DNA of 48,414 bases from Paracoccaceae bacterium (GTDB lineage: Bacteria; Pseudomonadota; Alphaproteobacteria; Rhodobacterales; Rhodobacteraceae): NCBI GenBank assembly GCA_018222585.1, contig JAAFAB010000016.1, positions 1 to 48,414 of the forward strand, read 5' to 3'. Below, piece after piece: positions 32,654 through 41,429 of the stretch. Each line of letters begins with the position of its first letter. Positions within the stretch are counted from its first letter, which is position 1. The translations under genes and the position numbers were made by a program. Under the pieces are notes generated by a model. The model was given only the letters and a program-made list of their open reading frames with translations, had not been told where the DNA came from and did no database searches.

Positions 32654-35008
32654 ATGCCGTCCGACACCCATCGTCACGACCACGATCACGCCGAAGATGC
32701 CCAGACAAGCGGCGGCAGCTGCTGCGGGAGCGCCGGAACGTGCGGCGACATCGTTCCGACGACGCCCGCGCCAGCGGGCGGGCGCAGTTTTCAGGTGTCC
32801 GGCCTCGATTGCGCCGAGGAGGTAGCAATCCTGAACAAGGTGGTCGGCCCGAAGATCGGCGGGGCCGAGCATCTCGCGTTCGACGTGATCAATGGACGGA
32901 TGACTATTCTCGACAGCGCCAAGAGTGTATCGGACGGCGAAATTGCAGAGCTGGTCGCAAGCACCGGCATGACCGCCAAGCCCTGGGATGCCGAAAACGC
33001 GTCGGTCGACCAGGCGGCCCATCTTGCACGCCAGCGGCTGTTTACGGCGCTCAGTGGCGGCTTCTGGGCCGCGGGATTTCTGTGGCACATCATCGAGACC
33101 GGCATGGGGGGGGCACTCGGCCTCTTCGCAGGGCACGGCGAAGCGCCGATGCCACTGGTCGAGGCAGGGCTATTCGCGGTTGCGATCCTGTTCGGTGTTT
33201 GGCTCGTGGCGCCCAAGGCATGGTCGTCCGCACGGCGGCTGTCGCCCGACATGAACCTGCTCATGGTAGTCGCAGTCGCGGGTGCAATTGGCCTCGGCGA
33301 ATTTTTCGAGGCGGCGACGGTTGCGTTCTTCTTCTCGCTCTCGCTTTTCCTCGAAAGCTGGAGCGTCGGGCGTGCGAGGAATGCGGTTTCAGCTCTGCTG
33401 GACCTGGCGCCGCCGACGGCAAGAATTCTTTATGATGACGGTTCGGAAGCGGACGTACCGGCTTCCGCGGTTGCTATCAACGCACGTTTCGTCGTGCGCG
33501 GCGGAGACCGCATCCCATTGGATGGTGAGGTTGTCGATGGGGCAGGGGCCGTCGATCAGGCGCCAATCACCGGAGAGAGTGCGCTGGTCCCAAAGGAACG
33601 GGGCGACGATGTCTATGCCGGTACGATCAACGGCGAAGGCACACTGACGGTGCGCGCCACGAAGGCCGCCTCGGACACCGTGTTGGCCAAGATTATCCGC
33701 ATGGTCGGCGACGCCCATGCCCGCCGCGCGCCGGTGGAGCAGTGGGTGGCGAAATTTGCCCGCATCTACACGCCTATCGTCATGGCTCTCGCCATCGCAA
33801 TTGCCCTGTTGCCGCCGCTCATTTTCGGTGGGGCCTGGGATTATTGGTTCTACAATGCACTCGTGCTGCTGGTGATCGCCTGCCCGTGTGCTCTGGTCAT
33901 CTCGACACCGGTCTCCATCGTCGCTGCACTCACCGCCTCTGCGCGGGCGGGGGTGCTGATCAAGGGCGGTGCATATGTTGAGGCACCGGGCAAGACCACT
34001 GCATTGGCCATGGACAAGACCGGCACGATCACCATGGGCGAGCCCGAGGTGGCGGCGGTGCATCCGCTGGGTAGAGCATCGGCGCAGGATCTGATGACCC
34101 TCGCCGCGGGGCTCGAGGCACGTTCCTCGCATCCCTTGGCGCGCGCCATTCTCGCGCGGGCAGAAGCCGACGGCATCAAGGTGTCCGCCGCGGAAGATAC
34201 CCGAACCGTTCCTGGTAGGGGACTTGAAGGACGCACTGACGGCCGGTCGATCTGGCTAGGGTCGGACCGGTTTGCCGAGGAGAAGGGTTTCGGCGACGCC
34301 ATTCCGAAGGATTTGCGCGACCGCATCGAAGGGGCTGGCAGCACCCTTGTTGCCGTGGGCGACGACACCGGCGTGACCGGCATCCTGGAATTGCGCGACC
34401 GTATCCGCCCCGACGCCAAGGGCATCGTGGCACAGCTCCACGCGCAAGGCGTGAAGACCATCGTCATGTTGACGGGCGACAACGAGCGGACAGCGCGCGC
34501 CGTTGCAGCCGAGGTCGGCATCGACGAGGTCCGTGCCGAGCTTTTGCCCGAAGACAAGGTGACAGCCATCGAAGAACTGGTCGAAACGCATGACATGGTG
34601 GCCATGATCGGCGACGGGGTGAACGACGCCCCCGCCATGGCGCGCGCGCATTACGCCATCGCGATGGGCGCTGTTGGTTCGGACGCGGCAATCGAGACGG
34701 CGGATATTGCCCTGATGACCGACGACCTCGGCAAGGTGCCTTGGCTGATCGGTCATTCGCGCCGGACAATGTCGATTATCCATCAGAACATCGGTATTTC
34801 CTTGGCGACCAAGGGCGTTTTCGTTGTCGCTACCGCGTTCGGACTGGCATCGATGTGGGGCGCTATTGCAGCCGACGTAGGAGTGTCATTGCTGGTGGTG
34901 GCCAACGCCCTGCGCCTGCTTAACAGCCAAGAGGCCAAGGCGCCGCCGTCCGGCGGTGAACAGGTTGGCGAAGGCTTGGCCAAAGGGGCGCTGGCACATG
35001 GTCATTGA
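32654..35008 (+). CDS. Heavy-metal P1B-type ATPase (ZntA/CadA-like)
   Basis: A 784-residue pump. The N-terminus is His/Cys-rich (HRHDHDHAED, SCCGSAGTCG), followed by an HMA-like domain with GLDCAEE in place of CxxC. It has the membrane CPC motif in ACPCALVIS (about 409-413), the phosphorylation site MDKTGT with Asp about 454, SSHPLA, LTGDN and the hinge GDGVNDAP (about 653). The last helix ADVGVSLLVVANALRLL resembles P1B-2 Zn/Cd/Pb pumps, not the copper type. It exports toxic divalent metal to the periplasm. The MerR-type promoter at 32591 and the Zn/Cd/Pb-type MerR encoded at 47029 fit this. A decayed copy of an ATPase 3' end lies at 35338-35449. Confidence 0.93.
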   Translation: MPSDTHRHDHDHAEDAQTSGGSCCGSAGTCGDIVPTTPAPAGGRSFQVSGLDCAEEVAILNKVVGPKIGGAEHLAFDVINGRMTILDSAKSVSDGEIAELVASTGMTAKPWDAENASVDQAAHLARQRLFTALSGGFWAAGFLWHIIETGMGGALGLFAGHGEAPMPLVEAGLFAVAILFGVWLVAPKAWSSARRLSPDMNLLMVVAVAGAIGLGEFFEAATVAFFFSLSLFLESWSVGRARNAVSALLDLAPPTARILYDDGSEADVPASAVAINARFVVRGGDRIPLDGEVVDGAGAVDQAPITGESALVPKERGDDVYAGTINGEGTLTVRATKAASDTVLAKIIRMVGDAHARRAPVEQWVAKFARIYTPIVMALAIAIALLPPLIFGGAWDYWFYNALVLLVIACPCALVISTPVSIVAALTASARAGVLIKGGAYVEAPGKTTALAMDKTGTITMGEPEVAAVHPLGRASAQDLMTLAAGLEARSSHPLARAILARAEADGIKVSAAEDTRTVPGRGLEGRTDGRSIWLGSDRFAEEKGFGDAIPKDLRDRIEGAGSTLVAVGDDTGVTGILELRDRIRPDAKGIVAQLHAQGVKTIVMLTGDNERTARAVAAEVGIDEVRAELLPEDKVTAIEELVETHDMVAMIGDGVNDAPAMARAHYAIAMGAVGSDAAIETADIALMTDDLGKVPWLIGHSRRTMSIIHQNIGISLATKGVFVVATAFGLASMWGAIAADVGVSLLVVANALRLLNSQEAKAPPSGGEQVGEGLAKGALAHGH

Positions 35009-35042
35009 ACTGGGAGAACCCGGAAAGGAGCCGAGACGAGAC

Positions 35043-35330
35043 ATGAGCGTGAAGGGCAGGATGATGTGTTCGGTTTGCGAGGTGCCCTTGAGCATGACCG
35101 ACCGCCAGGGGATCGAGATCGACTTCTGTCCCGATTGCCGGGGTGTCTGGCTCGACCGGGGCGAACTGGACAAGATCATCGAGCGTTCGGCACCCGATGT
35201 GGCGCCTCAGCGGGTGCCTGAGCCGCGCGGCTACGACGATGATCGCGGCTACCGGCGCCGAAAGCACGGCGGCGGCGACGGCAAGCACGGCTATCGGCGC
35301 AAATCCCGGCTTCACGAGTTGTTCGATTAA
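35043..35330 (+). CDS. TFIIB-type zinc-ribbon protein
   Basis: A 95-residue protein. Two zinc knuckles, MCSVCEVPLSM and DFCPDCRGVWLDRGELDKII, form the zf-TFIIB ribbon, followed by an Arg/Lys/Gly/Asp-rich tail ending RKSRLHELFD. The start at 35043 has AGGAG upstream; an ATG at 34998 overlapping the ATPase end is an alternative. Proteins of this kind accompany metal ATPase genes in several alphaproteobacteria, possibly as zinc buffers. Function is not established. Confidence 0.8.
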   Translation: MSVKGRMMCSVCEVPLSMTDRQGIEIDFCPDCRGVWLDRGELDKIIERSAPDVAPQRVPEPRGYDDDRGYRRRKHGGGDGKHGYRRKSRLHELFD

Positions 35331-35337
35331 GGCTTGC

Positions 35338-35449
35338 CGTGGCCTCCCTGCCGGTCGCCCTCAAGGCGCTGCGGTAGGCCCGCAAGGCATTCAGCGGTGA
35401 GCAGGTTGGTCCAGAGATCGCAAAGGCCGCGCTTGCCCACGGACATTGA
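35338..35449 (+). pseudogene. Remnant of a second P-type ATPase 3' end
   Basis: The last codons read FSGEQVGPEIAKAALAHGH followed by TGA at 35447-35449. They closely match the end of the intact pump (GGEQVGEGLAKGALAHGH). Upstream, ALKAL then an in-frame TAG suggest a degraded final helix. This looks like what is left of a tandem ATPase copy or of a recombination between two metal loci. Confidence 0.65.
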
Positions 35450-35512
35450 TCACGCAGCATTTGCAAGGTAACGTAATGTCCATATCAGACCTCACGAAAG
35501 AGGCATCGAGCA

Positions 35513-36025
35513 GTGAAAACCATCCGATTTCCCCGCCGCGCCGTCCTGTTGGGCGGGTTGGCAGCGTTTTTGTCTGGCTGTGCCAGCAAGTTCCGCAGCT
35601 ATGGCGGACCCGAGGTGACCCGTGTTCGGCTTTACAAGGGGCAGCGTTTGCTTGTTCTGGACGGAGCCGATCGCGTATTGCAAACCTATCCGGTCGGGCT
35701 GGGTTTCGCTCCTGAGGGTCACAAGCAATTCGAGGGAGACGGCCGGACCCCTGAGGGCGCTTACGTAGTCGATAAGCGCAACCCCGACAGTACGTATCAT
35801 CTTTCGGTTGGCATCTCCTATCCGAATGAGGCCGACATAGCCTTCGCTGAAGCGCAGGGCCTTTCCCCCGGCGGCGACATCTTCATCCATGGTGGTCCAC
35901 GCCCAGGGATCGACCCAACGGATGTCCGCGACTGGACAGCTGGCTGCATCGCGGTCACAGATCGGCAGATCGAGGACATCTATGCAATGGTGAAAGACGG
36001 AACACCGATCGACATCTACGCCTGA
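35513..36025 (+). CDS. Lipoprotein L,D-transpeptidase (YkuD family)
   Basis: A 170-residue protein beginning with GTG at 35513, preceded by AGAGG. The lipobox FLSGC lies near residue 22. The YkuD core includes GKTPEGAY-like GRTPEGAYVVDKRNP, DIFIHGGP with the active-site His, and DWTAGCIAVTD with the catalytic Cys. It likely remodels peptidoglycan from the membrane or outer membrane side. It is the last plus-strand gene before the convergent 13-gene operon. I see no gene in the 219 bases 36026-36244. Confidence 0.88.
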   Translation: MKTIRFPRRAVLLGGLAAFLSGCASKFRSYGGPEVTRVRLYKGQRLLVLDGADRVLQTYPVGLGFAPEGHKQFEGDGRTPEGAYVVDKRNPDSTYHLSVGISYPNEADIAFAEAQGLSPGGDIFIHGGPRPGIDPTDVRDWTAGCIAVTDRQIEDIYAMVKDGTPIDIYA

Positions 36026-36244
36026 TGGGAGGAGATGATCTTCCGTCAGATCAGGAAAATCGTCGGCACAGGGCCACGTTGATCACTTCGATGGCGATCA
36101 CGGCTAAAGTGACGCTCGCCGCCGGGGGCCAGCGCAAGCACCCGGTACGCGTAAGGACACTACAATATGTGTCCAGCCGTGGCAGTGGCGAAACAGGCGG
36201 GCCCTAGCGGAGAAGAATGCGTCTGGTCTCATGTCGAATTCAAT

Positions 36245-37246
36245 CTATCCGAGGGCATAGACGATGGTCACGACGGTAATCATGACAACCATGAACATGG
36301 AGAATGCGCCAAGGGCGAGCGTACGGCCCATGTCCCGGTTCGGCTTCTCTACTTTCAGACGCAGTTCCTCCGCGGTTTCCGGAAACTCGAGCGCCGCCGC
36401 ATTCGATTGGCGCATCAGGTCGTAGCGGGACGTCCAGCGCCGTTCCTCCGCCGCGTTCCAGCCGTTCAGCACCAGAATGATTGCCGCGATGAGAACCATC
36501 GACGACGGGACCCAGATTACGTAGCCACCGATTGTCTCGTCAGCCAGGGCGCGAAGTCGACCACCGCTCGCTGCGATGATTTCTGATCCATAGAGGGGCA
36601 CCTCCTTGAGCGTTGTCAGGGAGCCCAGAAAGATGTTGGAAACGATCACCACGAACCCTGACATCAGCCGAGCGCCGCGCCGCGCTCCTTCAGGCGGATC
36701 ACGCAGATCGAACAGCATAGCAAAGTACCAAAGCCCAGCAAGCACCATAGACAGATGTGCCAGCGCTTCCATCGCCGCAATACGTTGTGTAAGGGCGTAG
36801 ATCATCGGGATCTGCCAGACGAAAAGCGCACCAATCAACAAGGAGGTGGCAGATGCAGGAAGCGCCAAGAATCGCGGGATGCGCGCACGCCCAATCGCGG
36901 CAAGGCGTCGGCGCCATTCCCTTTTCAATCCGGCTTGAAGGCCAAGCCAGGGCTGAGAAACCGCGATAAGAAGCGGTCCTACCAGTCGCAGAAGAAGATG
37001 CTCGACCTGATGTACCGAAAACAGACTGTGCCCCAATGGCGCGAGCGGCCCATTCGTCGCGACGAGGACGGCCGCGAGGCCGACAAAGAAGGCGGTTCGA
37101 CGCCAACCAGAAACCCTTCCGAGACAGCGAGCGTGTATTTTGAGCCCACGCAAAAACAGCCATACTGTAAGACCGACAACAATGAGCGACACCGGTGACA
37201 GCACATAGCCGAAAGGGTCGTAAAGGAAGAAGAAGTTTGTGATCAT
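36245..37246 (-). CDS. ctaG: CtaG-family (caa3 type) cytochrome oxidase assembly protein
   Basis: A 333-residue multi-pass membrane protein with about seven to eight helices. Conserved blocks include FFLYDPFGYVLSP, APLGHSLFSVHQVEHLLLRLVGPLLIA and HLSMVLAGLWYFAMLFD, with His residues in membrane segments as in the caa3_CtaG family. That family inserts copper into haem-copper oxidases. The ATG at 37246 overlaps the stop of the penicillin-acylase-like gene (ATGA). It is the last gene of the MerR-controlled operon, which also encodes two SCO proteins and PCuAC, together a nearly complete copper-delivery set. Confidence 0.85.
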   Translation of the reverse strand: MITNFFFLYDPFGYVLSPVSLIVVGLTVWLFLRGLKIHARCLGRVSGWRRTAFFVGLAAVLVATNGPLAPLGHSLFSVHQVEHLLLRLVGPLLIAVSQPWLGLQAGLKREWRRRLAAIGRARIPRFLALPASATSLLIGALFVWQIPMIYALTQRIAAMEALAHLSMVLAGLWYFAMLFDLRDPPEGARRGARLMSGFVVIVSNIFLGSLTTLKEVPLYGSEIIAASGGRLRALADETIGGYVIWVPSSMVLIAAIILVLNGWNAAEERRWTSRYDLMRQSNAAALEFPETAEELRLKVEKPNRDMGRTLALGAFSMFMVVMITVVTIVYALG

Positions 37247-39180
37247 TCGCTCTGGCCCTCGCTCATCCGAGGGTTGTCGGAGGTAGCCGGTGTGAGCCGC
37301 GAGATCCCGGAAGCGCCGCCACGGGCCAGTGACAGATCGGTCGACATGGCGAGGTATTCGCCTTGTATCCACGAGGGAAAGAGATTGTCGTAGAATCGAG
37401 ATAGCGGATGTCCCGACTGTCCGGCGGGCGTGATGTAGTATGATCCCGCTGCTTCCGATATCGACATGACCGCCTGAAAATTGCTTCCGGCACTCACAAG
37501 GAATGGACGGTCTTCTTCAACACCAAATGATGTCAAGAATTGCGTAAACGGATCGCCTGAAATCGGCGCTTGAAGGGACAGCAGGTTGGTCAGCAACCCA
37601 CGTGAACTGATCGGCGACCACTGCATGTCCAATCTATGCTCCTCCCCCCAGGTCCACGTCGAGGGATCGCGCCCATATCGATCGACCAGCCAGCCAAGGG
37701 CATCATCCAGGGCCACGCGAACCTGCTCCTCGCATGTCTCGCGAGGTGAGGATAGGCGGATGTCGCACCAGATTGCGCTACCGCGACGATCGCTGAGTAC
37801 CGCATAAAGAAAGTTCGGGTTCGGACGGGTCCAGAGTTGCTGCGCTGCCGGAAATTCGTCTTTCAAAATGCGCTGCTGCAAAGCCCGGAGCCAAGTCCAG
37901 AACAGCAGAGGTTCCGGTGAATAGCGATCCATGTCGCCATTCCACGACGCAAGCCTGTCCAGTAGTTCACGACGAAGGTCGTTCGCATCGGTGCCTTCGA
38001 TGCTGTCTCTGGACTGCACGAACCAAAGCTCCTTCGCCATCAGGGGCAGCAGGGTTCGCGCCACGGTACTTACGGTGTCCCTTTGAACACCGATGGCGCC
38101 TTCAGTCGAGAAGATCGATTGCCGCGCTTCAAGCTCCGCCAGTCGAATGTCGCGAAATGACAACGCTCGTACGGCTTCCTCTTTTGGCCATCGGGCAACG
38201 GTCTCTCGGTCAATGGCCAATGCCTCCATGCCTTTCGGCAACATGTCTGCGGCAACTCCGATGGCATCGGTCGCGTCGGCCGAACGCGTGAACAGCTCCA
38301 GCATCGTCAGGAAACCTGCCGCCTGCACGGGTGACGGCCCCCTTGGTGCCTCCTCGTCTGGCACGGGAAATGACCGGAAGGCCCAGGCGACGCGCGTATT
38401 GCGACCGACAATAACGAAAGGTACGCCCGGCATCGTGGCCCCTATGGCCGGCCCTGTCGAAAACTGAAGATCGGCGAGATACCATTCCGAGGGCAGCGAC
38501 AGGGAACCGCTGATATCGGCGGCGAGAATTGGTGTCCCGGCAGCGGTTCGGTCACCGTCTATCGCCCATGCATCGAGGCGCTGCTGCGGATCAGTCGCAA
38601 ATAGTTCGAGCACTTTTGGTCGATCCGGCGGTATAATTGCACTTGATAAGCTCGGCGTTCCTTTCCGTGCGCTTTCCGGTCGCAGGCCATTCAGAAAAGA
38701 CCGGGCAATCCTCAGGCTATCGCCAGGTGTCCAGGCATCGATCGACCGTTCGTCTGCGATCAACAGTTCCGGCGAGCCTCTGCCGCGCCCTCCCGCCGAC
38801 ACCAGCTCGAGCCACGCATTGACGCCGGCGGCATAGGATTCGAGCGCGTCTGAGACCGCTGGCGCAACGGACAATGTCTCATCGGATGGCCAAGAAGCTT
38901 CGGCCATTCGCCTTGCCCTTAACAGCTGACCGAGTCGGTCTTGCGCATGAACGAAGCCGATCGCGAAATAGACATCCGCGGCGGAACTCGCGGTAATGTG
39001 CGGGATTGCCGAGGCATCTCGCAGAATATCGACCGGTCCACCTAAGCCTGCTACCGAGAAGTCCTCGTTGTAGTCGGGAACGGATGCGCTCAGCAGAAAA
39101 TAGACCAACCCGGAACCAACCGATGCCGTGATACAGATCGCCAAGAACCCGTACAGTAATATGTTGAAAAGACGTCTCAC
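37243..39180 (-). CDS. Penicillin acylase-like Ntn-hydrolase fold protein, probably inactive
   Basis: A 645-residue protein with an N-terminal membrane helix (about 8-32) and penicillin acylase family blocks: GPVDILRDASAIPHI, FAIGFVHAQDRLGQL, the TAAGTPILAADIS region, PGVPFVIVGRNTRVAWAF and, near the end, GQSGHPLSRFYDN. In active members the processed nucleophile is a Ser in a GSNxW motif just before the (A/S)GxPILAxDPH block. Here the equivalent is RLDAW (201-205), so Ser is replaced by Leu and Asn by Asp. DPH is also changed to DIS. Autoprocessing and amidase activity are therefore doubtful. It is coupled to ctaG and 24 bp after the small membrane protein gene. Confidence 0.82.
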   Translation of the reverse strand: MRRLFNILLYGFLAICITASVGSGLVYFLLSASVPDYNEDFSVAGLGGPVDILRDASAIPHITASSAADVYFAIGFVHAQDRLGQLLRARRMAEASWPSDETLSVAPAVSDALESYAAGVNAWLELVSAGGRGRGSPELLIADERSIDAWTPGDSLRIARSFLNGLRPESARKGTPSLSSAIIPPDRPKVLELFATDPQQRLDAWAIDGDRTAAGTPILAADISGSLSLPSEWYLADLQFSTGPAIGATMPGVPFVIVGRNTRVAWAFRSFPVPDEEAPRGPSPVQAAGFLTMLELFTRSADATDAIGVAADMLPKGMEALAIDRETVARWPKEEAVRALSFRDIRLAELEARQSIFSTEGAIGVQRDTVSTVARTLLPLMAKELWFVQSRDSIEGTDANDLRRELLDRLASWNGDMDRYSPEPLLFWTWLRALQQRILKDEFPAAQQLWTRPNPNFLYAVLSDRRGSAIWCDIRLSSPRETCEEQVRVALDDALGWLVDRYGRDPSTWTWGEEHRLDMQWSPISSRGLLTNLLSLQAPISGDPFTQFLTSFGVEEDRPFLVSAGSNFQAVMSISEAAGSYYITPAGQSGHPLSRFYDNLFPSWIQGEYLAMSTDLSLARGGASGISRLTPATSDNPRMSEGQSE

Positions 39181-39204
39181 GTCGGTGCCGTTTCGAAACC
39201 CTTC

Positions 39205-39372
39205 TCATGCAAAGATGCGCAAGAGGACCACCGAAACGAAATAGGTGAGAAGACCGAAGGCGATCGCCGAACTCGCCGCATACTGGAGGATATCCAGCCG
39301 GTTTCCTTTTCGGCGTCGCGCCAGATATCCACCCCAGATCGCACCCGCGACAATGCCCGCGATTACCAGCAT
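39205..39372 (-). CDS. Small two-helix membrane protein
   Basis: A 55-residue protein from the ATG at 39372, with GGAG about 9 bases upstream and overlapping the end of lnt by 10 bases. Two hydrophobic helices (residues 1-18 and 33-53) flank a basic loop LARRRKGNRLD. The family is unknown. It belongs to the operon by overlap and spacing. Confidence 0.7.
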   Translation of the reverse strand: MLVIAGIVAGAIWGGYLARRRKGNRLDILQYAASSAIAFGLLTYFVSVVLLRIFA

Positions 39373-40976
39373 GACTTTTTCTCCGTTCGTGTTCTCTTGT
39401 TGCACCGGTGTGTGCCGACCAGACCTGCAGCCAGTCCCACGGCCCAAGTAGTGAAGATGAGAGCCAGCAGCGCCCAGTCGCCGAAGCGCGCATATAGCGT
39501 TGACGGATGAGCAGAGGGCAGAGCCGCATCTATTACACCGGTTTCTCCGTTGCCGAGCCGCGCGACGAGGTCACCGTTCGCGTCGATGACCGCGGAGATG
39601 CCCGTATTCGCGGCTCGGATGACAGGAAGGCCTTCCTCTACGGCACGCATCCGTGCGGAAGCCAGATGCTGCTCGGGTCCGATGCTGGTGCCGAACCAGG
39701 CGTCGTTTGTCGCGTTGAAAATCCAGTCCGGCCTGAACAGGTCGTCGACCACATGGCTTGGGAAGATGATCTCATAGCAGATCGCCACGGCGACCAGGGG
39801 CACACCCGGAAGCGCAAGCGTTCGCGGGCCCGGTCCGGGCGTAAAATCGCCCAGACCCGCCGTGAGCCGCTCGATGGGCAACCAGCCACGGAATGGCACG
39901 TATTCGCCGAAGGGTACGAGAAGGTGTTTCGCGTAGCCGGTCAGGATCTCGCCGGTCTCGTCAAATGCCTGAACCGTGTTGAAATATCGGGTGCCATCCT
40001 CGCTCGGTACACGGTCCGGCACACCTGTGAGCAGCACCCTGCCGTCCGGTAGCGCAGCGGCAATGCGATCCCGTGCCTCCGTATCCTCATCGAGGAAACC
40101 CGGAAAGGCGGTTTCCGGCCAGAGAAGAACGTCGAAATCGCCGGGCCGGGTTGAAAGCTCAAGATAGCGCGCGAAGGTCGCCTCGCGGTTCTCGGGCGCC
40201 CATTTCTCCCCTTGGGGAATGTTGCCCTGAACGATGCGCAGGTCGACACCGGGTGGCTGTTGTGTATCCGACTGGAGGTGAAGCGTCCCGACGGCCCAAA
40301 TAGCCGCGATGCCGGCCAGCGCCATGAGCGAAACGGTCAATCGTTGCCGCCCGGACGCCATGACAGCCGCGCCGGGGAGTACCGCGACGAACACGGTGAG
40401 AAAGCTTAGCCCATAGCTTCCGACCCAGGCGGCGGTCTGGCGAAGGGCGGCGTAGTCTACAAGTGCGTAGCCGGCGAGGTTCCATGGAAACCCTGTCAGA
40501 ACGTGACCACGCAACCACTCTGCCACGGTCCAGGAGGTCGCGAACGCGAGGCAGGCCAAGAGACTGCCCATGGCTCCGCGCCGCGTGATTTCGGCGAAAA
40601 GCGCGGCGGCAATGGCCGGGAAAATCGCGAGACCTGCGGACAATCCCGCGACGGCCGGGATCGCCATCGTCCCGAACCGCTCGGCCTCGACGTAAAAACT
40701 TTCCGCGATCCACGAAATCCCGAAACCGAACTGGCCAAGACCAAACGCCCAGCCGACGAGGAAAGCACGCCCTAGGGAGAGATCGCGAAGACCGACAAAG
40801 AACGCGGAATAGGCAACGGGAACGAGCAGGAGAAGCGAGAAAGGCGGGAAAGTCAGAACGGTCAGCGCCCCGGCGGCGAAACCAAGCGTCATCCGCGAAA
40901 GCAAACGGTGGCGCAGAGCGATGCGGTTCAGAATTTTCGGTTTCACGACTTGATCGAACGCCGCGCGCTGATCCAT
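39363..40976 (-). CDS. lnt: Apolipoprotein N-acyltransferase
   Basis: A 537-residue integral membrane enzyme. An N-terminal half of about seven helices is followed by a carbon-nitrogen hydrolase domain with the triad Glu about 288 (WPETAFPGF), Lys about 350 (YAKHLLVPFGEYVPFR) and Cys about 400 (ICYEIIFP), and then a final helix. It adds the third acyl chain to lipoproteins after LspA has cut them. The ATG at 40976 lies inside lspA, overlapping by 34 bases. A plasmid copy beside lspA in a metal operon is unusual, because the housekeeping gene is normally chromosomal. Confidence 0.93.
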   Translation of the reverse strand: MDQRAAFDQVVKPKILNRIALRHRLLSRMTLGFAAGALTVLTFPPFSLLLLVPVAYSAFFVGLRDLSLGRAFLVGWAFGLGQFGFGISWIAESFYVEAERFGTMAIPAVAGLSAGLAIFPAIAAALFAEITRRGAMGSLLACLAFATSWTVAEWLRGHVLTGFPWNLAGYALVDYAALRQTAAWVGSYGLSFLTVFVAVLPGAAVMASGRQRLTVSLMALAGIAAIWAVGTLHLQSDTQQPPGVDLRIVQGNIPQGEKWAPENREATFARYLELSTRPGDFDVLLWPETAFPGFLDEDTEARDRIAAALPDGRVLLTGVPDRVPSEDGTRYFNTVQAFDETGEILTGYAKHLLVPFGEYVPFRGWLPIERLTAGLGDFTPGPGPRTLALPGVPLVAVAICYEIIFPSHVVDDLFRPDWIFNATNDAWFGTSIGPEQHLASARMRAVEEGLPVIRAANTGISAVIDANGDLVARLGNGETGVIDAALPSAHPSTLYARFGDWALLALIFTTWAVGLAAGLVGTHRCNKRTRTEKKSCW

Positions 40977-41425
40977 GGCGCGGCGAGCAAGAGCCCCACG
41001 CCACTGACAACAAATATATCGGCCATGTTGAAGGCAGGCCAATGTGTTGTGCCAATGTAGAAATCGAGAAAGTCTGTTACAGCCCGATACCGCACACGAT
41101 CGATAACATTGCCCAAGGCTCCGCCAATGATCGCGCCATAGGCAAGTGTTTCGACCGCATTTTCGGCGCGAAACAGCATAACCCCCAGCCAAACACAGAT
41201 GGCAAGAGCGAGAGCGATGAGGCTCCACCACGGAGCGCCGCCCAGCATCCCGAAAGTCACGCCGTCATTACGATAAAAGACGAGGTTGAATCCCGGAAAC
41301 ACGGAAATCCCGGCGCTTAAAGTGACGGCATTCGCAACGACAATGGCTTTGGTGATCTGATCGATCGCGAACGCAGCAAGCGCTGCAAAGACGCCGATCA
41401 TCGCAGATACTTTGTATGATGACAT
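40943..41425 (-). CDS. lspA: Lipoprotein signal peptidase II
   Basis: A 160-residue four-helix membrane protease. It has FAIDQITKAIVV, FNLVFYRNDGVTFGML, GNVIDRVRYRAVTDFLDF and FNMADIFVV. The catalytic aspartates are Asp118 (VTDF) and Asp136 (NMAD). I chose the ATG at 41425 because GAGG lies 4 bases upstream, starting 4 bp after the ZIP stop; an ATG at 41446 is possible. LspA copies occur in lead-resistance (pbr) operons and other metal islands. Together with lnt and several lipoproteins here, it suggests lipoprotein maturation is part of the metal response. Confidence 0.93.
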   Translation of the reverse strand: MSSYKVSAMIGVFAALAAFAIDQITKAIVVANAVTLSAGISVFPGFNLVFYRNDGVTFGMLGGAPWWSLIALALAICVWLGVMLFRAENAVETLAYGAIIGGALGNVIDRVRYRAVTDFLDFYIGTTHWPAFNMADIFVVSGVGLLLAAPWISARRSIKS

Positions 41426-41429
41426 TGCC

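Noticed and set aside
36025..36244. Short plus-strand gene after the second L,D-transpeptidase
   Set aside because: The 60-residue frame has no ribosome site or recognisable feature; the stretch is treated as an intergenic convergent region.
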